Source of the DNA: Flavobacterium fluviale
GTDB lineage: Bacteria > Bacteroidota > Bacteroidia > Flavobacteriales > Flavobacteriaceae
Direction of reading: 5' to 3'
DNA: 64,000 nucleotides
NCBI RefSeq assembly: GCF_003312915.1
Contig: NZ_CP030261.1
Location: 2,170,001-2,234,000, forward strand
Position 1 is the stretch's first letter. Each line of letters starts with the position of its first letter. Below the pieces are notes generated by a model. That model made no database searches. It saw only the letters and a program-made list of their open reading frames with translations, and was not told where the DNA came from. This document shows, in pieces, positions 54,081 to 64,000 of this stretch. Both the position numbers and the translations under genes were made by a program.

Positions 54081-57000
54081 ATGTATATCAGCAAAAATTT
54101 TATAGTAGTATTATTTTTATTTTTTAGTTTGTTTTCTTTTGGACAACACGAAGAAGGAATTGTGGCTTATAAGCAAGGTAGTGAATTGTCGACTAAGCCA
54201 AAATTAAGTGTAATTGACCCTAGATTTTCAGACTTAAATAATAAGAAATTATTTGTTTCGGTAAATGATGGTGTATCAATTCATTTTGGTTTTAACGATG
54301 ATATTACTAAACCAGAGGCTTATAAAGAAATTTATGACTGTACTATAAATTTAAAAATCACTCCTTATAATAATATAGGAGATATAGATTATAGTTATAT
54401 AGAAAACGGTGAGGTTAAATATCACAACAATCCTTTTATTATATCTTTAAAAATTACTCATGATAATGTAACAAAAGGAGTTAAGGTAAATGATTACCTA
54501 GTTTATAAACTTCCAGGAATTCATCAAGCAGATGTTGAAGTTAGTTCAATAACATATTCCTCTGTGGGAGTTCATACTTCTCCTTATTTAGCCGTGAAGT
54601 TTACCACAGATCGCTATTATAATTTACAAAATACAACTGCTATACCGACCGCAGAATTTGTTAAGTATAATAATGGATTAACACCTACTACAGTTTCTGC
54701 GGCGAGTCAAGCGGATGAAATTTTAATTAAATGGAAAAAAAATGAAGAGGCTCCAGCTTTGGAGTATGAATTAGAATGGGCTTGGATTGACAATTTTGGA
54801 TCTGATGGTGCTAAAAAAGGAGCTGGTGATATTGCTTTGACAGAAAAAGATTTCATGTTAAACAGCACGAGAATTCAAACAAAAGAGACTTCATACAGTA
54901 TTCCTCTTGTTTATTCAAGCGGTTATTTTATATATAGAGTTAGAGCAGTTGGACGATTCTTAGACGATATTACAAAAGTTTATAACGGAAAATGGTCTGT
55001 TTCTGAAGTTAGTAAGACATTAAATCTTGTTAGTGACTGGACTTTTATTGAAATAGATAAATCTCATGAGTCAGGTGAGAAAAACTGGCAGTATCAAGCC
55101 TCTTTTGCTGAAGATGGTAAGAAAAAAGAAGTTGTAAGTTATTTTGATGGTTCTTTACGTAATCGTCAGACGGTTACAAAAGTTAATTCAGATAATAAAG
55201 CAATTGTAGGAGAGGTTATTTATGACAACCAAGGTAGAGCAGCAATTGAAGTATTGCCAAGTCCATTACAGTCATCAGCGATTCACTTTTATAAAGATCT
55301 TAATAAAAATGCTGCGGGTTCATTATTTACTCATAGAGATTTTGACTGGGATTTAAAAGATACAGTTCAAGATTGTAAACCAATTATAGCTCCTGGATTA
55401 GCAAATACTTCAGGATCGGGAAAGTATTATTCATTGAATAATGCCAAAACAGATAATTTTCAAGATTATGTTCCAGATGCTCAAGGTTATCCCTTTTCTC
55501 AAATTGAATATACTCCTGATAATACAGGCCGCATTAAAAGCAAAGGAGGAGTAGGTATTGATCATCAGATTGGTAAAGGCCATGAAATGCGTTATTTTTA
55601 TTCTCAGCCATCGCAAGAAGAGTTAAACCGACTTTTTGGCTACAAAGTTGGAAATAGATTGCATTATAAAAAGAATACAGTTATTGACCCGAATGGTCAG
55701 GTAAGTGTAAGCTATTTAGATCCGCAAGGAAGAACTATTGCAACAGCTCTAACGGGAGATAAAGAAGGTAGTCTGGAAGCTTTAGATGATGAAAAGGATA
55801 CGAAACTTCACGCTATAATTACTTCAGATATGTTGGCAGACGGAAATACGATTTATGCATCTGGTGAAAATGGTATATTAAAAGACGGTTTGAAATTAAA
55901 CACTGTTGTTCCTGTTGTACAGAGCAAAGCGGTCACGTTTCAATATTCTTTTACAAAAACGAAAAATGCATTTACAGATGCTTGTTTAAATGGTAAATTT
56001 TATCCGTACGTATATGATTGGGCAATTAGTCTTAAAGACGATTGCAGCAACGAATTATTAGTTGGAAACGATGCTTTAACAACAAAAATTGGAGAATATA
56101 GTCTAACAGCAACGAGTTCGTCTGAATTGAAACTTCCGATAAGAACTTACAATGCATTAGATCAGGAAAAATTTCTGAGAGTTGGAGCCTATTCTTTTAA
56201 TAAAGATTTGCGAATTGATAGCGATGTATTAAAACGTTATGCTGACGATTACATCAAACAATTAAAGGATAATAAAATTTGCTTGCCTGATTTAACGGCA
56301 TTAGAAGAAGATGTTACACTTACAGATTGTAATATTACTTGTAAAAGCTGTGAAGATAGTTTGGCTAAAAGCAATCTGACAGAAGCTCAATACAATTCTT
56401 TTAAAACCTATCTAGGTGAGACTGATAACAAATTAGGAAATGTAGACGGAAGAGCAGCATTAATAATTACTGCAGAGAATAACTATGTCGCAAAAAATAT
56501 GCTTACTGTTCTTGAATTAAAAGAAACAGAAAGAGCTAGTTATGAGAATAGTTTTAGATTTGAATTTCAAAACCTATTAAAAGGTTGTAGAGAATTGTGC
56601 GAACAGCCAGTAAATGTTTGCGATCTTAATCTTGGAATGTTATTAAAAGACATGAGCCCTCATGGACAATATGGTTCTGTTCAAGGAATAGAATTAGATG
56701 TTGACGATGCTGCTGTAGAAGCAAATGAAGACATAGATGCTCCACTAGATCCTTTAAGTATTTTTAATGTTAATAATGATTTGTCATACGGTGGTTTCCA
56801 TACTGAAACGTATAGAGATGAAGATACAAATCAGGATGTAACAGTAAAAATTTCAAATAATACGTGGAAAAATCCTGATGGAGGATTTTATAAAAATGAC
56901 GATGGATCGGTTTCAAAAATTAAAGTAAAATTAGTAAGTACAGTTCCTGGAAAGCCAGAAGGAAATATTTACGAGCCAGCGTTAGAAGATATTATCTTAA

Positions 57001-60000
57001 CTAATAATGATCGCGATCCAAATAGTGACGATCCAAATGATTATTTGGTAGAACCAAAATATCTAAAAGATGTTGCTTATTTTGTAAGTATCTGGCAAAG
57101 TAGCTGGGCAAATGCTCTTGTTAAGTTTCATCCGGAATATCAATATTATAAATACAATTTAGGACTTTGCATGAAGCAAAATTCTGCAGGTATAAATTCA
57201 AACGCATTTGATGCTGATTTACTTGAAAAAGAATATTACACTGAGGAAATGACTCAGCCAAATGAAGCAATCTTTGCGGCTGGAGGTGTATTAGAGCAAT
57301 TGTTGAATATTAATGCTACAAATGATCCATTCTACAGTTCTAAAAATGACTTCTTGCAAGAAACAAACGAAGATTTTGCAGTTAGAAGAGATATCATGCG
57401 CGAAGGTTTAACATCAAATTATGATGGTATGAAAGCAGGAGGAAAGAGTATGAGTATGCTTCAAACAGCTTATTACTTTGCTTATTATTCTAATGGAATT
57501 GCTCATGAATCTGCTTTTGCAAATTTTTTAAGCCTTACACAATCAGGATTATTAGATAAAATCAGAACTCTTGGAAGCACAGGAAATATAGTAGAGTTAA
57601 ACACCAAGCAAAGAATTTGGGCCAATTTTAAAGCTTACTACATTGGATTAAAAGATAAAACACGTACTGTTTTGGCGCATATTGATGCCATAAAACACAA
57701 TAACTATAATGAGTGCATCGGAAATCCTGATAGCTCAGATAATTTTGTAACCATATTAAAAAAATATACTGGAGTTACATCAGGTTATTCCGATACAAAT
57801 TATGAAAGACTTGAGAAGTTAATAGCTTTAGCGCCAGATCCTGATAAAGTAGCAATACCAACTACTCCAGCTAGTACAGGAATAAATTTAGTTTGCTCAG
57901 ATGAGCTTTATACATTGTTTGCAACAAAAACAAAACGTTTTGTAGGAGCAGATTATGGCTATGATTCTAGCATGGATGATATGGATATTTTGGCAGCTGC
58001 AACAGCAGAAGCTGAAACAAAAATTTATTTAGAAACAGGAAAAAGTCCAGGATTTTTAGCACTTGAAAATTTCTTAAAAGGAATGGTAGATCCAAAGATT
58101 CAGGATCAGGGGTTAATTGTAACAAATCCGATACCAACCACAAGCATGCCATATTTGACACGCAGTCTTTTTAATGCTCAGGTATATCCTACTTTTATAT
58201 TAGGAGCATCAAATGAAATTCCTGGAATTACAAGCGCAAAAGATGCATCAAATATGCTATCTATTGGTTTTGTTAGAGGAGGCGCATCAATTGCAACACC
58301 TATTATTTTACAGTTTGTAAATGAGAATGCACATGTTAATCCCTGTGGTACAGGAAGCAACAGTCTTAATTGGGCTGACGTTATAGATTTTAAGAATTTA
58401 TATTACATTCCAAAGTCGTATGATAAAGATTTAGGAACATATAAATTTCAAATTATTGCTACTATAAAAAGAAAAGGAAGCAATGAAACTTGTAAAACTC
58501 CAGAAGAGGTTCTTGTACAAGGTACAACCAAAATAAATATTGCAGATTATTATCCTTTAAAAGCTGACGTTACTTGTGGAAAACAAGAAAGATTTAGTGA
58601 AGCTTTTAATAATTTAGTGTTGACTTTACAGCGTGAAAATACATTAAGAAACTCAAATTTAGATATTACAGCAAATGGAGCTTTTGCAGGAAGTTATCTT
58701 CATGATTATTTTGGTATACAGCCTGGAGATGCAGTTACATGGAATAATTCTGGAAATCAGGCTGATATTTCTGTAAATGGAGAAAAACGTATAGCGCTTA
58801 ATTTTGGTTCTCATGCTTTAGGAAGCAAAGCAATTTCAAGAATTTCAGTTGGAGATTTATTAATCAATAGTCCATACAATTTAGTTAAAGTAAGACTTCG
58901 AGGATTAATTGGTTTACGCCAGATTAATGCTAGAATTTCGACAGGAAATAACAAAAGACCTTTATACTTTACTTGTTGTTCGGTATGTGGTGAAAACGAC
59001 TACAATGGAGATGGAATTGGTGACGAGTGCGATGTTACTAGCCCATGTGGTGTAGTGGATAGTGACGGTGATGGTGTTTTTGATGATTGCGACAATTGTA
59101 AAAATACTCCAAATCCTGATCAAAGAGATAGTGATAATGATGGTATTGGAGATGCTTGCGATGGGAATTCTCCTAATCCTTGTGGAACTATTGATAGTGA
59201 CGGTGACGGTGTTTTTGATAATTGTGATAATTGTAAAGATTTTCCAAATCCAGATCAAAAAGATACCAATAACAATGGTATAGGAGATGCTTGTGATAAT
59301 CCTTGCGGTACAATAGATACTGATGGTGATGGCATTTACGATAAATGCGATAATTGTCCATTTGTTCCAAATCCTGATCAGAAAGATACAAATGGTAATA
59401 ACCTAGGTGATGTTTGTGATATTACAAGAATAAATACTTGTAAAATTCCAGAAGATGTAGAACTTAAATATGAAGATAATCTAAGAGATGTTCTTAATGA
59501 TGCAATAACGAAAAATTTATTTGCAACTTTTCAAAATTCTGCTAGCAATGATTTAATGAATCATTTTATTACTGAATCTGGTTTAATAGAAAAGTTTCAA
59601 GTAGCAAGAAATCTATATGTAGAATTTGAGCCAGATACTTATAATACTCCTATTGAACTAAAATCGTTTTCGGTTAATAAAAGTATGCCAGATGGAGGAG
59701 GAAATCCGTACTTTCAAATATTCTTCAAAAACAGCACTGGTCAGACAGATGCTGCGATAATCTTGCAGATGAACGCTAACTCGGTTAAAAAAATTAATTA
59801 TATAGATGTATCGGGTACAGTTGGAGCAAACGTTTATTATACAGATATAAATAATATCGCTAGAACAGCCAGAGTAAGTTTGTATAATAACGTTCACTAT
59901 GATGAACAACATGGTTATACAGAAGGAATTTGTGATATTCTTAATTATAAATTATACTCTCTTAGAACGGCGAGATCTTTAAAATCAAGTATTTCTTTAA

Positions 60001-63000
60001 AGAATAGACCATATTATGAGACAATAATTAATAGCGATGGTACTGTAACAAATATTCAGCACAACTTGTCTGTAGCTCAGGCAAACGAGGTTATGAGATT
60101 ATCTGGTCCAGTAGAAGAAGTATGTCCAAAGCTTTGTGTTCCAGCAATTCCAGAACCTGTAGTTTGTGCAGAGAAGTGGAGTTTGTTTAAAGCTGATTTG
60201 AATACAATAATTCCAAGTTACGTACTTCCTGAAAAATTAAATGATAATGGGAAGTTTTTCTGTGAAGCCAATTTTGGTTACATCAGTGACGATTATATCT
60301 ACTATTTAACAAAACTAAAAGAGTTTAAAAAAGGAACGATTAAAAGCAGTAATGCATTATTTGTAGACATTAATAAATTTGGAGCTACTAGATTACACTA
60401 TGGTAATAAAGATACTCGTGGTGTAATTGACGAATACTTTAAATATTTAGTTCTAATTGATGTGCCAAATCCTACAGAAGAGGCATTAACATGGAATCAA
60501 TTTGCTGATAAATATGTTGCTGATTACCAGAAATGTGTGCCTGCTGTAATGATTCCAAGATTTAGTTTAGTGCCTGAAAATCCAGGTACAAAAACACCTT
60601 GTGAATTATATGCAGCAACTGTAAAAGAAGCTAACAAACAACAATTAGAAGAAGCATTTTATACCGCTAAACGCGAAGAGTTTGTAAGAAACTATACTAA
60701 AGAAGCATTGGAAGGAATTACTGAAACGCTGACAAAAACAGCTTCAGATAAAGAATACCAATACACATTGTATTACTATGATCAGGCAGGTAACCTAATT
60801 CAAACAGTTCCGCCAGAAGGAGTTGATAGATTATTGCCGGGTTCAGATACCATTATTAATACGGTAAGAGCAAATGATAGCGAAAAAGTTGATTTAGCTG
60901 ATGTAAACGGAGTAAAAGTTGCACCGAAAAACGAGTTGCAGACTCAATACCGTTACAATTCATTAAACCAATTGGTATGGCAGGAAACTCCAGATGGAGG
61001 AATAAGCCAGTTTGCTTATGATGAGTTAGGAAGAATTATTGCTTCTCAAAATGCGAAACAAAAATTAGCCTCTCAATTAAGCTATACACGTTATGACAAA
61101 TTAGGGCGTATTATGGAGGCTGGTCAATTAACGTTAAAAACTCCTGCTGTAATTACCGAATTAGGAAGATTGGCAGTTAGTACTGCCCCAAATGCAGCTT
61201 TAATTAAAGTTAATGCTATTGATGATCATTATCCATACAATATTGCTTCAAAAACAGACCAAGTAACAAAGACTTTATATGATAATCCTCTTGAGAATTC
61301 ACAAAGCTGGTTCACAGATTATAGTGTAAACAATAGTCAAAAACGAGTTACTGCTATATTGTATTTTGATCAATTGCTTTCTGAGCCTACTACAGGTCAG
61401 GCTTCAGGAGGTTACAATAATGCTATTTTGTATGATTATGATGTTCATGGAAATGTGAAGGAATTAGTGCATCATACAAACAACAGCATACTGTTAAATG
61501 GTTTAAATCAGCAAATTAAAAAAGTAGTATACGATTACGATTTAATAAGCGGAAATGTTAATAAAGTAACCTATCAGCCTGCAAAAGCAGATCAGTTTAT
61601 CCATAAATATGATTACGATGCTGACAATAGAATCAAACAAGTTTATACTAGTAAAGACAATACAGTTTGGGAAAAGGAAGCCAATTATCTGTATTATGAG
61701 CATGGTCCTCTTGCTCGTGTAGAAATTGGAGATAAGCAAGTTCAAGGAATAGATTATATCTACACAATTCAAGGCTGGTTAAAAGGAGTTAATTCAGAAG
61801 AATTAAATAATAATAAAACAGATGCAGGTAAAGATGGATTGAATGTAGCAAAAGATGCTTTTGGTTTTGCTTTAAATTATTACAAAGGAGATTATCTGTC
61901 AAGATCAAACAGTACCAATTCAACTGTTTTCAGTCTAACTAAAGGAGGAAACCGTGAAAGCAATGCCAATCTATACAATGGAAATATCAAGGATATGGTA
62001 ACATCGTTGTTGGATCTTAACGGAAACCCGATGGCATCTCAATACAACAGCTATACATACGATCAGCTGAACCGTATTAAGAGCATGAATAGCCAGTCTA
62101 TTTTAGCGGGTGTTTCAACTCCTTCATATCGTTCAAGTTATAGCTATGATCGAAATGGAAATTTAATGGCATTAAATGCTTTTGCTCCAAAAGCAGACGG
62201 TTCTATTGCTGAAATGGATAATTTAACATACAGTTATTTAACCAAAATGCATCCAGAAAGAGATCCTGCAGCTTACAATTATAAAACGAGAACCAATCAG
62301 TTGCGACACGTAAAAGATGCGGTTGGTGCAGGAGTCTTTACAAATAATGACAAAAACGCAAATGATACATCGTTAGATATAGACAGTCAGCCAGATGATA
62401 ACTACACTTATGATGAAATTGGACAGTTAACGTCTGATAAATTGGAAGGAATTGATATTGAATGGCGTGTTGACGGGAAAGTTAACAAGGTGACTAAAAA
62501 GAACGGTACTGTAATAAGTTTTGAATATGATGGATTAGGAAACAGAACGTCTAAAAAAGTTGTTACACCGACTTCTAGTACGATAACATACTATGAAAGA
62601 GATGCGCAAGGTAATGTATTGAGTACTTACGAGATGATTACCAACGGTGCAGGATCTAAGTATTATCTTGTAGAGCAGAATATTTATGGAAGCAGTCGTC
62701 TGGGTATCGAACAATATGATCGTACAAAAGAGATTTCAGGAGAAGCTTTTGCATCTTTTGCTGAAAAGGCAAGTTTAATGACTGCAAGATCTATGGTTGC
62801 AATGAAGGGTGTAGAAGAGGTTCCTCCAACCTATGGATTACAATTTGTTGATCCAAAAGGTTTTACATCTTGGTCTGATTCAAACAGTAAATTAAATTTA
62901 TTTGCTAATAAGTCGACAAGAACAAAAGTGATAACATTAAGCTCTCATTTCAAAATTGATCCTGCTAACATTAAAGATCAAGAAAATGTGGTTGTGGCGT

Positions 63001-64000
63001 TACATGGCTCTTCTGTAGAAGGAAGTTTCCCAAAATCAAATTCATATTCTTACAGAAGCTCTATATTATTAACAGTTAAAAAGAATGAATTAACAGGTTA
63101 TGTGCCAACGGTATCTTTATATAAATACCGCCGTAATCACCATGATTACAATAGAAAAGGTAAAAAGAAATACTCTTTTAGAAGTACTTTGGAAAGAACA
63201 AATTTTACAATTGACACTGAAACAGGAGCAATTCCAGAAAGTGCATTTGATTTTAATGCAGAAGTTAGGTTAAACTCAAAAAATGGAGCCTATGAGGTAG
63301 TTATTGTATTAAATGGAAACGTTTATTCTACAGTTTCAAAATCAGAAGTGCTTAAAAATGGTGAAAACTATGAAAACTTAAAGAGAAATGACGGCCGTTT
63401 AAAAATTACTCAACCGGCTAATTCATTAGGTACGGTCAAAATAGAAGATAAGCCTAATGAGTTTTTAGAGTTACCGGCTTTACGAAATGAAATGTGTGAT
63501 TTCACATACAGTATCGATAACGGAAAAGGAACAGAACCTTTAAAAGTTAATGCATTCGCTTTTGATGAAGCCCCAAGCTCAGATAGAAGACCAGTTTCTT
63601 CTACAGAGTTAAAAATGACATTAAGTAATGTTTCTTACGCTTCAACATTCTGTGGCTTAACAGAAAGTGATCGTGATGCAGATGGTGTAAAAGATAAAGA
63701 TGATATCTGTCCAGATGTATTTAACCCTAAACAAGAAGACACGACTGAAATCGCATTAGGATATGCTCCAGACGGAGTAGGAGATGTTTGTGACAACTGT
63801 GCTTATCCAAACCCGCTTCAAATCGACACTGATGGAGACGGACGAGGAGACGATGTTGAAGTAAACGGCGTTTTAAAACAATGTGATAACTGTCCATCAA
63901 TTCCAAACTACGATCAAGTAGATACTGATGGCGATGGTATTGGAGATGCATGCGACAACTGTAAAACAATCAACAATCCATTGCAGGAAGATGCTAATAA
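54081..64000 (+). CDS. Giant RHS/YD-repeat protein with thrombospondin type-3 repeats (partial, runs off the end)
   Basis: An uninterrupted frame starts at 54081 with a signal peptide (FIVVLFLFFSLFSFGQ) and is still open at 64000, over 3306 codons. Order: FN3-like domain (about 205-310), DUF6443-type RHS start (about 335-575, SLRNRQTVTKVNSDNKAIVG, SYLDPQGRTIAT), a long unassigned region, and four TSP3 calcium-binding units (about 1637-1785, DSDGDGVFDDCDNCKNTPNPDQ). An RHS/YD core follows (about 2225-2880, YYYDQAGNLIQTVPPEG, YDELGRIIASQN, YDYDADNRIKQVYTS, IYTIQGWLKGVN, FEYDGLGNRTSKKVV). A beta-rich domain comes next, and a second TSP3 tract starts near residue 3194. RHS cores form a closed shell around a C-terminal cargo. 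The C-terminus is not in the window, so toxin activity is unknown. Confidence 0.92.
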   Translation, partial: MYISKNFIVVLFLFFSLFSFGQHEEGIVAYKQGSELSTKPKLSVIDPRFSDLNNKKLFVSVNDGVSIHFGFNDDITKPEAYKEIYDCTINLKITPYNNIGDIDYSYIENGEVKYHNNPFIISLKITHDNVTKGVKVNDYLVYKLPGIHQADVEVSSITYSSVGVHTSPYLAVKFTTDRYYNLQNTTAIPTAEFVKYNNGLTPTTVSAASQADEILIKWKKNEEAPALEYELEWAWIDNFGSDGAKKGAGDIALTEKDFMLNSTRIQTKETSYSIPLVYSSGYFIYRVRAVGRFLDDITKVYNGKWSVSEVSKTLNLVSDWTFIEIDKSHESGEKNWQYQASFAEDGKKKEVVSYFDGSLRNRQTVTKVNSDNKAIVGEVIYDNQGRAAIEVLPSPLQSSAIHFYKDLNKNAAGSLFTHRDFDWDLKDTVQDCKPIIAPGLANTSGSGKYYSLNNAKTDNFQDYVPDAQGYPFSQIEYTPDNTGRIKSKGGVGIDHQIGKGHEMRYFYSQPSQEELNRLFGYKVGNRLHYKKNTVIDPNGQVSVSYLDPQGRTIATALTGDKEGSLEALDDEKDTKLHAIITSDMLADGNTIYASGENGILKDGLKLNTVVPVVQSKAVTFQYSFTKTKNAFTDACLNGKFYPYVYDWAISLKDDCSNELLVGNDALTTKIGEYSLTATSSSELKLPIRTYNALDQEKFLRVGAYSFNKDLRIDSDVLKRYADDYIKQLKDNKICLPDLTALEEDVTLTDCNITCKSCEDSLAKSNLTEAQYNSFKTYLGETDNKLGNVDGRAALIITAENNYVAKNMLTVLELKETERASYENSFRFEFQNLLKGCRELCEQPVNVCDLNLGMLLKDMSPHGQYGSVQGIELDVDDAAVEANEDIDAPLDPLSIFNVNNDLSYGGFHTETYRDEDTNQDVTVKISNNTWKNPDGGFYKNDDGSVSKIKVKLVSTVPGKPEGNIYEPALEDIILTNNDRDPNSDDPNDYLVEPKYLKDVAYFVSIWQSSWANALVKFHPEYQYYKYNLGLCMKQNSAGINSNAFDADLLEKEYYTEEMTQPNEAIFAAGGVLEQLLNINATNDPFYSSKNDFLQETNEDFAVRRDIMREGLTSNYDGMKAGGKSMSMLQTAYYFAYYSNGIAHESAFANFLSLTQSGLLDKIRTLGSTGNIVELNTKQRIWANFKAYYIGLKDKTRTVLAHIDAIKHNNYNECIGNPDSSDNFVTILKKYTGVTSGYSDTNYERLEKLIALAPDPDKVAIPTTPASTGINLVCSDELYTLFATKTKRFVGADYGYDSSMDDMDILAAATAEAETKIYLETGKSPGFLALENFLKGMVDPKIQDQGLIVTNPIPTTSMPYLTRSLFNAQVYPTFILGASNEIPGITSAKDASNMLSIGFVRGGASIATPIILQFVNENAHVNPCGTGSNSLNWADVIDFKNLYYIPKSYDKDLGTYKFQIIATIKRKGSNETCKTPEEVLVQGTTKINIADYYPLKADVTCGKQERFSEAFNNLVLTLQRENTLRNSNLDITANGAFAGSYLHDYFGIQPGDAVTWNNSGNQADISVNGEKRIALNFGSHALGSKAISRISVGDLLINSPYNLVKVRLRGLIGLRQINARISTGNNKRPLYFTCCSVCGENDYNGDGIGDECDVTSPCGVVDSDGDGVFDDCDNCKNTPNPDQRDSDNDGIGDACDGNSPNPCGTIDSDGDGVFDNCDNCKDFPNPDQKDTNNNGIGDACDNPCGTIDTDGDGIYDKCDNCPFVPNPDQKDTNGNNLGDVCDITRINTCKIPEDVELKYEDNLRDVLNDAITKNLFATFQNSASNDLMNHFITESGLIEKFQVARNLYVEFEPDTYNTPIELKSFSVNKSMPDGGGNPYFQIFFKNSTGQTDAAIILQMNANSVKKINYIDVSGTVGANVYYTDINNIARTARVSLYNNVHYDEQHGYTEGICDILNYKLYSLRTARSLKSSISLKNRPYYETIINSDGTVTNIQHNLSVAQANEVMRLSGPVEEVCPKLCVPAIPEPVVCAEKWSLFKADLNTIIPSYVLPEKLNDNGKFFCEANFGYISDDYIYYLTKLKEFKKGTIKSSNALFVDINKFGATRLHYGNKDTRGVIDEYFKYLVLIDVPNPTEEALTWNQFADKYVADYQKCVPAVMIPRFSLVPENPGTKTPCELYAATVKEANKQQLEEAFYTAKREEFVRNYTKEALEGITETLTKTASDKEYQYTLYYYDQAGNLIQTVPPEGVDRLLPGSDTIINTVRANDSEKVDLADVNGVKVAPKNELQTQYRYNSLNQLVWQETPDGGISQFAYDELGRIIASQNAKQKLASQLSYTRYDKLGRIMEAGQLTLKTPAVITELGRLAVSTAPNAALIKVNAIDDHYPYNIASKTDQVTKTLYDNPLENSQSWFTDYSVNNSQKRVTAILYFDQLLSEPTTGQASGGYNNAILYDYDVHGNVKELVHHTNNSILLNGLNQQIKKVVYDYDLISGNVNKVTYQPAKADQFIHKYDYDADNRIKQVYTSKDNTVWEKEANYLYYEHGPLARVEIGDKQVQGIDYIYTIQGWLKGVNSEELNNNKTDAGKDGLNVAKDAFGFALNYYKGDYLSRSNSTNSTVFSLTKGGNRESNANLYNGNIKDMVTSLLDLNGNPMASQYNSYTYDQLNRIKSMNSQSILAGVSTPSYRSSYSYDRNGNLMALNAFAPKADGSIAEMDNLTYSYLTKMHPERDPAAYNYKTRTNQLRHVKDAVGAGVFTNNDKNANDTSLDIDSQPDDNYTYDEIGQLTSDKLEGIDIEWRVDGKVNKVTKKNGTVISFEYDGLGNRTSKKVVTPTSSTITYYERDAQGNVLSTYEMITNGAGSKYYLVEQNIYGSSRLGIEQYDRTKEISGEAFASFAEKASLMTARSMVAMKGVEEVPPTYGLQFVDPKGFTSWSDSNSKLNLFANKSTRTKVITLSSHFKIDPANIKDQENVVVALHGSSVEGSFPKSNSYSYRSSILLTVKKNELTGYVPTVSLYKYRRNHHDYNRKGKKKYSFRSTLERTNFTIDTETGAIPESAFDFNAEVRLNSKNGAYEVVIVLNGNVYSTVSKSEVLKNGENYENLKRNDGRLKITQPANSLGTVKIEDKPNEFLELPALRNEMCDFTYSIDNGKGTEPLKVNAFAFDEAPSSDRRPVSSTELKMTLSNVSYASTFCGLTESDRDADGVKDKDDICPDVFNPKQEDTTEIALGYAPDGVGDVCDNCAYPNPLQIDTDGDGRGDDVEVNGVLKQCDNCPSIPNYDQVDTDGDGIGDACDNCKTINNPLQEDAN

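Noticed and set aside
58962..59391. Open frames overlapping the TSP3-coding stretch on both strands
   Set aside because: The low-complexity GATGGTGAT coding repeats create them; the real frame is the giant RHS gene.
63660..64000. Acidic repeats at the window end taken as a T9SS or dockerin domain
   Set aside because: The CDNCxxxPNxxQxDxDxDGxGDxCD pattern is that of thrombospondin type-3 repeats.

Overview
The window looks like a chromosomal segment of a Flavobacterium-type member of the Bacteroidota. It is AT-rich. It carries two SusC/SusD loci, an ECF sigma/FecR pair, serine-aspartate style Bacteroidota lipoprotein signals, TAnnTTTG-type -7 promoter elements, and large RHS/YD-repeat surface proteins of the kind found in this phylum. 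No IS element, phage or CRISPR array was seen.

Region 1 (1-9.6 kb) is most of a xylan-type polysaccharide utilisation locus. It holds the end of a SusC porin, a SusD lipoprotein, a TIG-domain surface glycan-binding protein, a GH10 xylanase with carbohydrate-binding modules inserted in its catalytic domain, a GH35/DUF5597 glycosidase and a sialate-O-acetylesterase-type SGNH esterase. The intergenic gaps carry REP-like inverted repeats. Region 2 (9.6-11.7 kb) has a LysR regulator divergent from a metallo-beta-lactamase-fold hydrolase, followed by a gamma-glutamylcyclotransferase-like gene. Region 3 (11.7-24.4 kb) is an ECF sigma/anti-sigma controlled uptake locus: sigma, FecR, SusC with an STN domain, SusD, two periplasmic thioredoxin-like proteins and a two-lobed M16 protease. 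This combination fits import and breakdown of peptides, possibly disulfide-bonded ones (inference). A tRNA-Ser(UGA) follows.

Region 4 (25.0-36.4 kb, minus strand) is a tightly packed operon of 13 genes encoding a type II secretion/type IV pilus-like machine: GspC/PilP-like, FN3 lipoprotein, PilO/GspM-like, PilN/GspL-like, secretin, GspE ATPase, short prepilin peptidase, major pseudopilin, GspF, two minor pseudopilins, a GspK-like pilin with an unusual repetitive globular domain, and a MORN-like protein.

Region 5 (36.8 kb to the end, plus strand) diverges from region 4 across a 0.4-kb control region that holds a textbook TTG-N19-TACATTTG promoter. It encodes a membrane-anchored Skp/OmpH-like protein, a small lipoprotein, a 1902-residue SpvB/RHS-type N-terminal protein, a 1404-residue Ig-like repeat protein with seven 240-bp tandem units, a DUF11-like protein, a PKD-VWA protein with an RHS-type C-terminus, a LolA-like protein, and a giant RHS/YD-repeat protein with thrombospondin type-3 calcium-binding repeats. 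The giant gene is still open at the window edge after more than 3300 codons. The large exported proteins whose ends are visible have signal peptides but no recognisable T9SS C-terminal domain. The most interesting hypothesis here is that the region 4 machine exports or assembles the region 5 surface complex.
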